Origin: Larix sibirica
Lineage: Eukaryota > Streptophyta > Pinopsida > Pinales > Pinaceae
NCBI GenBank assembly: GCA_004151065.3
Contig: NWUY0304170358.1
Coordinates: 1 to 12,272 of the forward strand
DNA: 12,272 nucleotides
Direction of reading: 5' to 3'
Shown here: positions 1 to 8,264 of the stretch, one piece after another
How positions within the stretch are numbered: position 1 is the stretch's first letter
Layout of the letters: every line of letters begins with the position of its first letter
Program-made: the position numbers and the translations under genes
Notes under the pieces: generated by a model
What the model saw: only the letters and a program-made list of their open reading frames with translations
Databases searched by the model: none
Told to the model about the DNA's origin: nothing

Positions 1-951
1 TATTTTTTGAAAAAAAGCCCAAAAATAGCCAGTTGATAAAATTTGGCCCCTAAAAATTTACTTGAGTGAGTCTTTGCACCAATGTCGGTTCGAGTGCTTC
101 AAACTATTTTGCAATCAGAATTGCTAGTTCCCTTGATGGAGAAAGGACACAAGCAAACGATGGCTACAGTTTCTCAAGAATTATGGGTTCCTTCAATATA
201 GAGACAACTCTCATGCAAACAATAGTCTCTATGTACACGTATCAAGTAATACCTCCACGTAGTCACCAATGTCGCTAGAGGTAGCATTCAGTAGCTTGAA
301 CATGGTAGTCTCCACCAGGCTTGAACAACGTAGTCTCCATTCTTGACACCAGAGGAACGAGTAGAATCGGGATAATGCCCATGCACACAAAAACAACACA
401 ACAACATATCACCTTTCACATAGTTCCAAATATTGTTCAGGTAGAGAGAAGGAAATGGTTGGCAGTAATATCGTTATTCAACACCTCAAAAGTGATTAGC
501 TAGCTATAGAAAGTGATTATCGATTTTGTAGAGAAACAACTAGAGATGGCTTCCAAAAACAGAGGGATGGAGTGAGAAGATATATACAATACACATATAT
601 AAAAGTATTACTCCCGAGTATGGTCCCCAGTGGAATCTTAATACAAAACACATAAATAAAATATTACCACACAAGTAGAACAACCATGTATCTCATTGCT
701 GGCATTATCATTTCAATACACAGATCGAGGGGGATGCATTGAGGAGAGGATTAGCTGCCTCAACTTCTCCATTGAGCATACAATAGAGTTTGTGAAGGAC
801 TATAGCTCTTGCAACTGTACACCAACTTTTGGCCCGAATATAAATCAAGAGTGAGCTATGGAGGGCTCAATACACATTGAGATGCATTAGAGAGCAGAAT
901 GAGAATATGCCAGGTCTGGAGAAGCACAGAGAAGAAGGAGGCAAAACATGG
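1..951 (-). mobile_element. Internal region (5' part) of an LTR retrotransposon, no recognisable coding domain
   Basis: This stretch lies on the internal side of the primer-binding site at 952-963, so it should be the leader and 5' body of the minus-strand element whose LTR is at 967-1504. I could not recognise Gag, protease or any other domain in either strand. The open frames here (for example 66-278 and 321-503 on the plus strand) match no family I know and are probably chance. It contains a 25-bp tandem duplication at 294-343. The assignment rests only on position beside the PBS. An unrelated later insertion inside it cannot be excluded. Confidence 0.45.
294..343. repeat. Two-copy 25-bp tandem repeat
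   Basis: Two adjacent copies begin GCTTGAACA and share GTAGTCTCCA (294-318 and 319-343). A looser related stretch, CCACGTAGTCACCA, lies about 35 bp upstream of the first copy. Probably a local slippage duplication in non-coding retrotransposon sequence. Confidence 0.6.
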
Positions 952-963
952 GCTCTGATACCA
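952..963 (-). other. Primer-binding site, initiator tRNA-Met type
   Basis: The minus strand reads TGGTATCAGAGC, the standard plant LTR-retrotransposon PBS complementary to the 3' end of initiator tRNA-Met. It sits three bases (GAG on the minus strand) inside the LTR end at 967. This fixes the element's orientation: transcription runs toward lower coordinates and the LTR at 967-1504 is its 5' LTR. Confidence 0.88.
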
Positions 964-966
964 CTC

Positions 967-1504
967 TGTGGTTGTCCAATCGGGAAAATAGGAAAATTGG
1001 CTGAACACACAGCCAAAAAGCACAATAATGCACAAACAAAGACAAGTTGAATACGTGTGAATGACACATCATTTTCATTAGGTAATGTACACATAAATAC
1101 AATGAGGATTGATCCTTGGGTTTTAGATTCCAAGAGGTCTTTTGGAATCCCAGATGATTGTTCGTCTCCCAAGTTGACGAATTAGTCTCCAACGTGGAAG
1201 AATGGAGTTTTGTTAGTTTTACACTATGAACCACCAAGATCATCATACTCAACCTAAATCTCAAGCAACCATGTGAGGAGATACATGGGTGAGTGGAAAC
1301 TCTCTTGTTGAAAAAAAAAAATGCATTCTAAAACACATGCTTGATATTTTTAGATTTTTGGATTTCTTTAGCTCGTTAAAACGGTCTTGAATGGATATAC
1401 ATAATTATTCTATGATCATTTTATATTTCTACATATATAATTTATTATTTTAAAAAAATATAAAATAAATGCTTGGCCCATGATCGATACCTCAAGCAAC
1501 CACA
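967..1504 (-). mobile_element. 5' LTR of an LTR retrotransposon (538 bp)
   Basis: On the plus strand the block begins TGTGGTTG (967-974) and ends CAACCACA (1497-1504). These form a perfect 8-bp terminal inverted pair with the canonical TG...CA ends. The primer-binding site follows directly at the 967 end. About 300-540 bp is a usual LTR length. On the minus strand the first part (about 1504-1310) is very AT-rich, with TATA-like stretches as expected for a U3 promoter. The rest is more balanced. The partner 3' LTR lies outside the window, so neither LTR identity nor target-site duplication can be checked; the flanking base pairs on the intact side are TAGTC at 1505-1509. Overlapping minus-strand open frames at 867-1264 fall in the LTR and leader and are not called as genes. 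PBS type does not separate Copia from Gypsy. Confidence 0.8.
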
Positions 1505-1544
1505 TAGTCTTTCTAACAAGGATATTTAACCTCCATTTGCAATA

Positions 1545-3260
1545 TGGGTGCTCTTAACACTTTTTTCTTACGAGGGATGGGTTTGAAGGACTTTAATATT
1601 GTAAGGGAAGAAAATTATTGGAACGAGGCTCTACTTGAAGCTTCTAAGGCTTCCAACCACCACACATACCCTCTAAAGAGGATAATCATCTCTCAAGTGG
1701 AATATAGTTGCTCCTATAATGCCTTGGATAGAACTGATGAGTAAAGAGGCTTTGCCAATAGGCGCGGGAGAAAAATAAGGACCTCACGTCCTATATGAAA
1801 CTTCTAGGGACTAATGGTCATGAATAAGGCCACAACCCATAAAACATGCTCTATAAAGGAGATCATTGTCCTTAGAGTGGGATATGATTAGTGCCAATAT
1901 GAGGTTTTTTGCACTAAGTATGAGTCTTAGACCATGTTCAGGAGAGAAATAGATGGAATTAGGCCCTAAGTTAATATTCTTGAGGCAACAAACCATGATC
2001 AATAACTTGAACAAAAAAATACTATTTAAAGAGGATATTTGGGAGACAAGTGGGATATGGGTGGATTTAGATTTTTTGTGCAATAGGGATGGATCTTCAG
2101 GCCTTGAACATAGTCAAGGGAGAAAAATAAGGGCCTTACACTATAAATAATTCTCTAGGGATCATTGGCCATCAACATGACCTCAAACCAAAATGCAATA
2201 CCTCTATAGGTGATCTTTAGCCTACAAGTGGAATATGTGTACCGATATGAAGTCTTGCATGGTAGGGATGGGTCTTAATGCATTAACCATTGTCAAAGGA
2301 GGAAAATATGGACCTTTGGCCCTAGATGAATCCTTTAGGAATAAATGGCCATACATAATTCTATAATCCACATAATATGTCCTCTATAGGGGATCATTAT
2401 CCTTCAAGTAAGATATGGGTACAATTATGATGTTTTCTTCATAATAAATGGGTCTTAAGGACTTAGCCATGGTTGGAGGAGAAATATTGGTAATTAGACA
2501 ATAAAGGAATATTTTTTGGCTAATGGGAAAGAATAAGGCCTTGAATTGCAACAGGCATCCTCTAAAAGTGATCTTTTGCATATGAGTAGGATATGGGCAA
2601 TAGTAGGAGTTTTTTTTGTAGTAGGGATGGGTCCAACAAGACCTTGACCATGATTGGGTGAGGAAAATAAGGTCCTTAATCCATAAATGAATCTTATAGG
2701 TCTTATGTGACATAAGATATTCCTTAAACCACCAAAAATAAGGTATATTTGTCCTTGAGAGGGATATGGATACCATTAGGAGGTTTTGCACACAAGATAT
2801 CACCCTCGAGCCTTTGATAGAAAACAATGTTTATATGACCCTAGTCCCTAAGATTGGCCTCAAACCACCACATCTACCTAGATCATTATCCTCTTGATGG
2901 TATATGGGAATTATTAATATATTTTACATATTGAAATGGGTCTTGGTGCCTTAAGCATGGTAATATGGGAATCATTACAAGGTTTTCTAAACTAAATGGT
3001 TCTTGAAACATAAACCATGGTCTAGGGAAAAAATCCAGTGTCTTATGTACTAAAATATGCCTTTATGGTCCATGGAGTATGCATAGGGTCTAAATCCACT
3101 AGACAATCCCTATAAATGGAATCATTACTCCAAAATTATAATATGGATACCATTAAGAGGCTTGGTACACTACATATTGGTATTAGGTCCCTAACCATGG
3201 TCCAAGGACAACCAATAGAGCCTAAAATATGTTTTTAGGGTTCATAGTCACATTTCATGC
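1545..3260 (+). repeat. Diverged ~180-bp tandem repeat array, forward orientation
   Basis: About ten degenerate monomers run head to tail. The anchor GGATGGGTCTT with a following CCATGGTC-like block recurs near 1575, 1735, 1918, 2087, 2266, 2446, 2625, 2805, 2934, 2996 and 3174. The spacing at 2087-2266-2446-2625 is 179, 180 and 179 bp. Each monomer also carries a GTGGGATATGGGTACCATTA-like block, a GAGAAAATAAGGACC-like block and a TCATTGTCCTTCAAG-like block. Spacing breaks at 2934-2996, where one monomer is cut to about 62 bp. Copies differ at many positions, so the array is old. Open frames inside it (1544-1744, 1953-2150, and 1811-2083 and 2384-2827 on the minus strand) follow the repeat and show no protein family. 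Confidence 0.82.
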
Positions 3261-3489
3261 TATTATTCCAGGCGATGACAATGTTCTTAGCAAGCCATTG
3301 AGATTTATGAATGGGATATTTGAAATAATCTTCATTATGTACTTATATAACACTTAGATAGATTAAAGGATTAAGACTTTAGTTTTTTGCTGTAAAAGCC
3401 TCTTATTAGAGCATAGTTTAATCCTTTAATCATTATATTATATTAATCTATTATGAAAATGTTATGTGGTCATCCCTATTAATCTAGTG
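3261..3489. repeat. Apex between opposed arrays, with a perfect 14-bp inverted repeat
   Basis: The spacer between forward and reverse 180-bp arrays contains GATTAAAGGATTAA at 3361-3374 and its exact complement TTAATCCTTTAATC at 3418-3431, separated by 43 bp. The forward array ends just to its left and the reverse array begins just to its right. Both flanks carry a recognisable block ending CCTARCCATGGTCYAAGG. The left flank holds roughly 100 bp more than the right. No gene is seen. Confidence 0.75.
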
Positions 3490-4440
3490 GCTTTCCTTAG
3501 ACCATGGCTAGGGCTCTAATAAAAATCCCTAGCAATACCAACCTTATCATTGTGTCCGTATTTTAGTTATGGCCTAAAGATTCCTTTTATAGGCTGGTGT
3601 GGTGATTTTTTACCATGTGCATGGTCTGTGAACCGTAAAAAACATATTTTAGTCACTAAGACATTGGTTTTTAACTTTGGACCATGGGTAGTGTCTCAAG
3701 AATCATCTACTATGGAAATCCTCATAATGGCTCCCACATGATCATGGATAAGACCTTCAAACGCATCCATAGTGAACAAATTCTCCTAATGGTGTATGTA
3801 TCCCACTTGAAGGATAAATTTCTCCTCTAAAGGGAAGGTGTAATGGTTTAATACTTCTCTTTGTCCCATAAGCCATTAATTCTTTACTTAGGTAGTATGT
3901 ATATTCTTTGCCTAATTGATCTTGGTTAAGACCCTAGGATCCCTCCCTAGTATGAAAAACATCTTATAGGTCACCATATCCCACTGGAGATCAACGATCC
4001 TTTTTATAAGGCCTATGTGGCTCTTTGAGGGCATGTTCATGGAACAGATCCTTAAAACATTTATATAAGACTTGAACCTATTTATTTTCTCTTCTTAGCA
4101 TGGTCAAGTCCTAGAGACCCATCCTTGATGCACAAAACCTTCTAATGGCACCCATATCTCAATTGAGGCTAAAGATACCATCTAAAGGACCTTTGCAGTG
4201 GTTTGATGTTCATAGATTATGCAAAAGATCCATTTTGGAGGGCCCGTGGTGTCATTCAAGACCTATTATCCCAAGAATATTTTTTTAGAATCTAATTCCC
4301 TATATTTCTCCCATCCATGTTTAAGGCCTCAAGAACCATCTCTAATGCACAAAAATTATAATAGTACCCATATTTATCTTGAAGGACAATGGTGTTGTAC
4401 ATTCTATATAAAGATAGTAATTTATTTTTCCCCACTTTTT
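3490..4440 (-). repeat. ~180-bp tandem repeat array, reverse orientation
   Basis: The same monomer as at 1545-3260, but inverted: the anchor now reads as a CCATGGTCAAG block followed by CAAGACCCATC. Anchors lie near 3500, 3680, 3740, 3919, 4098 and 4313, giving spacings of about 180, 60, 179, 179 and 215 bp. The 60-bp short monomer (3680-3740) mirrors the short monomer at 2934-2996 of the forward array. Past about 4217 the array belongs to the first 1.7-kb unit. Open frames at 3550-3741 and 4219-4476 are repeat-derived. Confidence 0.82.
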
Positions 4441-4689
4441 ATTTTCTTTAATTTAATGAGTGGTCCCTTTGATTGAAGACGTCATTTGTTTTGAAAAGAA
4501 CCAAAAGAAGCATGCACAACTTGCACTCTCGTTACGTGTTCATTGCAGGTGTGTCGTTTAGATTTCCTATTTGATATTTGACTTGACAACAAGGAGTAGA
4601 CAAATTATTGTCTTAAGCATAATTAATTCTAACTCACATGGCAATGAACAATTCTATGAAATCAACAACTCATTACACAACGAAAAAAT

Positions 4690-5450
4690 GAGTCCTTCAA
4701 GACAATGGCAATGAAAAACATTAAATATTGTTGAGCAGAAACATTTGTTGATGAGAAACATAAGATTTGGTCTTTTAATTGATGGGCTTAATCCGTAATC
4801 CCAACAATATAGTGTATAGACAACATGGTTTTGATTAACTACAGTGTTAAAATTTGGACGTTATTTAAAACTGATCACCCAATGTTGGTTTTACTAGTAC
4901 CTAGAAAGAATCAAGTAAAGAAAATGGATACATGTTTACCACCTCTAACAGATGAATTAATTTTTTTATGGAACTAGATTAGAATGTATGTTGTCTATAG
5001 ACCATCGAACTAACATCATCATGAATTCACACTTTATGGGATATTATGTTGGTCCACTCATTATTTTGTAGGATTTACAATGTGCTTTGTTAAGAATAGC
5101 AATTTTAGAAAAGTTTTATAAAGATAATTACTAAATTTCTAATGTATAAGCATTATTAATTTATAAGTGGATAATATTATTTCTTACATGGTTATTGTTT
5201 AATTATTCTAATAAGAATATTTTTTTATCATTTTATATGTGATGATTAGGAAAAAGGGTTATTATATGTGCCCACATTGTTGTGACCAATTGTAGGTGAG
5301 GCATTCAAATTTTTTGAAAATAATGTTCTATTAAGGACACAAGTGTCCTTTGGATCATTCTTTTTGTTAATAAATAAAGGGGGTTTTGTAAATGAAAAGG
5401 AGGAAATTCAACCACCTCCTATGAGAAAGACACCAATGAATGTGACCCTT
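4690..5450 (+). pseudogene. Broken TNP2-type CACTA transposase fragment (copy 1)
   Basis: A decayed part of a plant CACTA (En/Spm) transposase of the Transposase_21/TNP2 family, which in intact elements drives cut-and-paste transposition. Recognisable blocks in order: RNIRFGLLIDGLNP (4754-4795), then a stop and a frameshift; VLINY...W then HPMLVLLVPRKNQVKKMD (one frame from 4828); PLTDEL...LW; EFTLYGILCWSTHYF (5023-5067); then a gap of about 160 bp with stops; KKGYYMCPHCC (5251-5283); a GHK...LDHSF block around 5335-5360; and, in a shifted frame, GGFVNEKEEIQPPP. These match in order the family's RLGL.DGFNP, NLPPW, LIPGP, PLIDELK.LW, F.L.A.L.WTI.DF, KG..ACP.C and GHR.FLP.DHPFR blocks. Several in-frame stops and at least two frame changes make it non-functional. 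Both transposase ends are missing. Confidence 0.8.
5089..5249 (+). other. Intron-like AT-rich insertion in TNP2 remnant, copy 1
   Basis: Between the FTLYGILCW block and the KGYY.CP.C block, which lie only about 20 residues apart in intact transposases, there are about 160 bp of AT-rich, stop-filled sequence. It starts GTTAAGAATA, a degenerate donor, and ends GATGATTAG. The block is conserved at the same place in copy 2, where the donor is a better GTAAGA. An intron is inferred from location, composition and ends, with no transcript evidence. A shared old insertion is the alternative. Confidence 0.5.
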
Positions 5451-5479
5451 GTTTTAAATCCGTTGATAGTAATTTCTTT

Positions 5480-6090
5480 TGTCCCACTTCATATGACCCT
5501 TGTTTACCTTCACTGGCCATGGTCAAGCCCCAAGACCCACGCTAAGTACATAAAATATTTTAATGATGCACATATCCCGCCAAGAGACCAATGATTTAGG
5601 TTTGTATGGTGCTTTGAGGCCTATTTTAGGAGCTATGAACCTAGAATATTCATTTTGGGACACAATCCCAAAACCCATCCCTTGTGTGTAAAATGTCCTA
5701 ATCTCTCCCATATCCAACTTAAGGACAGAGCTGCTTTATAGAGGGGTTTTGTGGTGGTTTTGATAAATATTTCATATCCCATAAGACCTACAAGGTTAAT
5801 TTAAGGATGAAAGACCTTTTTTTCCTCCCCTAGTCATGGTCGAGGCCTAGAGACCATCCTACTACACAAAAAGTCCTAATGACACCCCTAGTCTTATGCA
5901 AAATATCCATTTTAGAGGGGCCATGCTATAGTTCAAGGCCTATCAACACATGAATACTTTTTTACGATATAATTCCCTGTATTTATCCCAGCCATAGTTT
6001 AGGCCTCAACACCCTTCTCTAATGCAAAAAACATTGTAATGATACCCATATTTGTCTTGAAGAACAATTGGGACATCAATTATATGCAAA
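5480..6090 (-). repeat. Reverse ~180-bp monomers following the first TNP2 remnant
   Basis: Reverse-orientation monomers with anchors near 5515, 5659, 5832 and 5990 (spacings of about 144, 173 and 158 bp). The second half has lost about 80 bp relative to the matching stretch at 4098-4217, so CACCCCTA is followed almost at once by CTTATGC. The same deletion is in the third stretch at about 7590, so it predates amplification of the 1.7-kb unit. Open frames at 5343-5594 and 5523-5717 (minus) are repeat-derived. Confidence 0.75.
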
Positions 6091-6250
6091 GATAGGAATT
6101 TTCTTTTCCCCACTTCAACTTCAATCTTATCATTTTGATTTTATTTAATTTAATGAGTGGTCCCTTTGATTGAAGACCACATTTGTTTCTAATAGAACCA
6201 AGATAAGCATGCACAACCTATACTCTCGTTGTGTGTTCACCACAGGGCGC

Positions 6251-6330
6251 GTTGTTTAGATTTTTTGTTTAATCTTTGACTCAAAACATTGTTGTTTAGA
6301 TTATTTGTTTAATATTTGACTCAAAAAAGG
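6251..6330. repeat. 40-bp tandem duplication private to unit 2
   Basis: Two adjacent 40-bp copies start GTTGTTTAGATT and contain TTTGTTTAAT and TTTGACTCAAAA (6251-6290 and 6291-6330). Unit 1 has a single copy at the matching place (about 4553-4590). It therefore arose after the 1.7-kb duplication. Confidence 0.7.
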
Positions 6331-6429
6331 AATAAATGAATTAATGTCTTAAGCATCATTAATTCTAATTCGCATGATAATGAATAATTATGTGAAACCA
6401 ATGACTCATTACAAAATGAGAACAATGAG

Positions 6430-7150
6430 TCCTTAAAGACAAGGGAAATGAAAAACATAAAATATTATTGTGTAGAAACATTTGTTGTTGAGAAGCATAA
6501 GACTTGGTATTTAATTGTATGGGCTTATTCCATAATCCCAACGTTTTAGTGTACATAGCGCATGGTTCATGGTTTTGATTAATTACATTGTTCAAAATTG
6601 GATGTAAATAATCGAGTAAAGAAAATGGATACATGTTTAGCACCTCTAATGGATGAATTAAAAAATTTATGGAACTATATTAGAATGTATGTTGTCTTTA
6701 GACCATCGAACTCACATCATCATGAATTCACACTCTATGGGATGTTATGTTGGTGCACTCATTATTTTATAGGATTTACAATGTGCTCTAGTAAGAATAG
6801 CAAATTTAGAAATTTTTTATAAAGAAAATTACTAAATTTCTAGTGTATAAGCATTAACAGTTTATAAATGGATAATATTATTTCTTACATGTTTTTGTCT
6901 AACTACCCCAATAAGAATATTTTTTTTTAATTTTATATGTGAAGCTGAGGACAAAGGTATTATACATGCTCACATTATTGTGACCAATTGTAGGTGAGGC
7001 ATTCAAAAGTTTTGAAAAAAATGTTCTATAATTAAGGACACAAGAATTTTCTTCCTTTCAATCATCCTTTTCATCGATCAACAAAAGGGGATTTTGTAAA
7101 TGAAAAGGACATTCAACTACCTCATATGAGAAGGGAAGCAATGAACATGA
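6430..7150 (+). pseudogene. Broken TNP2-type CACTA transposase fragment (copy 2)
   Basis: The same transposase piece as copy 1, in the next 1.7-kb unit. Visible blocks: RSIRLG (6491-6508); VLINYIVQNW (6572-6601); then in another frame VKKMDTCLAPLMDELKNLW (from 6616), EFTLYGMLCWCTHYF and a GFTMCS end; then an AT-rich gap; RYYTCSHYC; RHSKVLKKMFY; and GHKNFLPFNHPF followed by GDFVNEK in one frame (7036-7107). The last block is better preserved here than in copy 1, while the LVLLVPRKN stretch is deleted. Stops and frameshifts differ between copies, so each decayed separately after duplication, though some stops are shared. The longest uninterrupted piece is the 74-codon frame at 6598-6822. Not functional. 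Confidence 0.8.
6791..6949 (+). other. Intron-like AT-rich insertion in TNP2 remnant, copy 2
   Basis: This block sits at the same place as the copy 1 block and has near-equal length (159 versus 161 bp). It begins GTAAGAATA, a good plant donor. It has CTAAC at 6899-6903, a plausible branch site 46 bp before the end, and ends in AG at 6948-6949. The interior is AT-rich as plant introns are. The coding match resumes directly afterwards (RYYTC). Splicing is inferred only. Confidence 0.55.
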
Positions 7151-7159
7151 CGCTTATTT

Positions 7160-7788
7160 CAAAATCTATTAATAGTAATTTATTTTCCCCACTTCATATG
7201 ACCATTTTTTCCTTCATTGACCATGGTCAAGGCCCCAAGATTCATGCTAAGTACATAAAATATTTTAATGATTCACATATCCCACTAAGAGACCAATGAT
7301 TTAGATTTGTATAGTGCTTTGAGGCCTATTTTAGGGGATAGGACCCTAGAATATTCATTTTCGGACAAAGTCCCAAAAACCATCTCTTGTGTGCAAAATG
7401 TCCTAATGGAACCCGTATCCAACTTAAGGACAAAGGTACTTTATAAAGTGATTTTGTGGTGGTTTTGATAAATATTTCATATTCCATAAGACCTACAAGG
7501 TTAATTTAAGGATGAAAGGCCTTCTTTTCCTCCATTAGTCCTGAATGAGGCCTAGAGGCCATCCTACTACACAAAAACTCCTAATGACACCCCTATACCA
7601 CTCTTATGCAAAAAATCCATTTTAGAGGACCCATTTTGTAGTTCAATGCCTATTATCCCATGCATAATTTTTTAGGCTCTAATTTCCTATATTTCTCCCC
7701 AACCATGGTTTAGGCCTCAAGACCCATCTCTAATGCACAAAGCATTGTAATGGCACACATATTTGTCTTGAAGGACAATGATGTTGTC
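7160..7788 (-). repeat. Reverse ~180-bp monomers and truncated third 1.7-kb unit
   Basis: Reverse monomers with anchors near 7219, 7364, 7536 and 7700, co-linear with 5480-6090. A third 1.7-kb unit begins at about 7604 (TTATGCAAAAAATCCATTTT). It is cut after GAAGGACAATGATGTTGTC, where units 1 and 2 continue into the transposase-bearing segment. The following sequence is Ty3/gypsy RNase H, so 7788 (within a few bases) is a rearrangement or insertion junction. Confidence 0.78.
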
Positions 7789-7789
7789 T

Positions 7790-7935
7790 ATGAGGTGTAA
7801 ACCATGGATGCAAGTTCCAAATCATGAGTAAGATAGTTTTATTCATGCGGTCTATGTTTCCTTGAAGCGTAGGCGATCACTCTTTCATATTGCATTAATG
7901 CACTTCCTAGACCTTCCTTAGATGCATCCTACATA
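7790..7935 (-). pseudogene. RNase H domain start of Ty3/gypsy pol, truncated
   Basis: From 7928 downward on the minus strand the frame reads DASKEGLGSALMQ, then VIAYASRKHRPHE, a stop, and NYLTHDLELASMV. This is the N-terminal part of the gypsy-type RNase H, whose usual form is D.S..G.G.VL.Q, VIAY.SR.L...E.NY.THDLEL..IV. The first catalytic aspartate (D of DASKEG, 7926-7928) and the glutamate of DLEL are kept. One in-frame TAA is present. The match fades at about 7795, at the junction with the satellite, so the rest of RNase H and integrase are gone. Confidence 0.8.
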
Positions 7936-8264
7936 CTAAGAAACCTTGATCCATATTTGATACTTTTAGCACCATAGCCAGTGTCAATAATTTCTTAAGC
8001 TTGTAAAACACTTGTTTTCAATGTTATGTCCATAATAACTTCTTATTTTTCTTTTGTATGTCTATAATATGACTACTGATTGTTGAAAACTCTTCTATAA
8101 ACCTTCGGTAATATCCCACATACTCATGAAGCTACACACTTCATGGAAGTTCGTTAGTGTTGGTCATTCAAGGATAACCTCAATCTTTGATGGGGATACT
8201 GCAATCCATTCCCATAAATAACATGTCATAAATAATGAGTTTCCAATTGGAAGAAGGAACATTT

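Larger units (their letters stand above)
4217..5893. repeat. Higher-order repeat unit 1 (~1.68 kb)
   Basis: The first copy of a direct tandem repeat, starting at TTATGCAAAAGATCCATTTT. It runs through a reverse 180-bp monomer (to about 4440), a roughly 1-kb segment with a TNP2-type transposase remnant (about 4450-5460), then further reverse monomers (about 5480-5893). The same order recurs in unit 2. Matched landmarks give offsets of 1678 (CTTGAAG), 1697 (TAATGAGTGG), 1705 (GCTAAGTACATAAAA) and 1705 bp (ACTACACAAA). The small drift reflects indels. Confidence 0.85.
5894..7603. repeat. Higher-order repeat unit 2 (~1.71 kb)
   Basis: The second copy of the composite unit, starting at TTATGCAAAATATCCATTTT. 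It repeats the order of reverse monomer, TNP2 remnant, reverse monomers. Differences from unit 1 include a 40-bp tandem duplication at 6251-6330, a deletion of about 48 bp within the transposase (near 6605) and many substitutions, so the duplication is not recent. Its last landmark (AGGCCTCAA, 6001 versus 7712) gives an offset of 1711 bp to the third, truncated copy. Confidence 0.85.

Noticed and set aside
952-963. A tRNA gene suggested by the initiator tRNA-Met match
   Set aside because: Only the 12-base primer-binding complement is present, with no cloverleaf sequence around it.
867-1264. Two long overlapping minus-strand open frames (101 and 125 codons)
   Set aside because: They lie in the LTR and leader of a retrotransposon, cross the PBS and LTR border, and show no domain.
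1260-1502. Direct repeat CTCAAGCAACCA (1260-1271 and 1491-1502) as a target-site duplication around a small insertion
   Set aside because: The second copy is better explained as the end of the LTR (CAACCACA), and no element ends are visible between the copies.
2384-2827. 147-codon minus-strand open frame as a gene
   Set aside because: It covers more than two satellite monomers and follows their periodicity; its open state is due to repeat composition and no family matches.
1545-7788. A functional centromeric satellite, because of the 180-bp period
   Set aside because: The period is suggestive, but monomers are highly diverged, interrupted and inverted, and nothing in the sequence shows centromere function.
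4217-7788. A complete CACTA element with CACTA terminal inverted repeats
   Set aside because: No CACTA-type termini or 3-bp target duplication were found, and monomers on both sides of the transposase run in the same orientation.
1545-7788. A CRISPR array
   Set aside because: The repeats are about 180 bp, diverged and contiguous, without short identical repeats and unique spacers, and the context is plant transposons.
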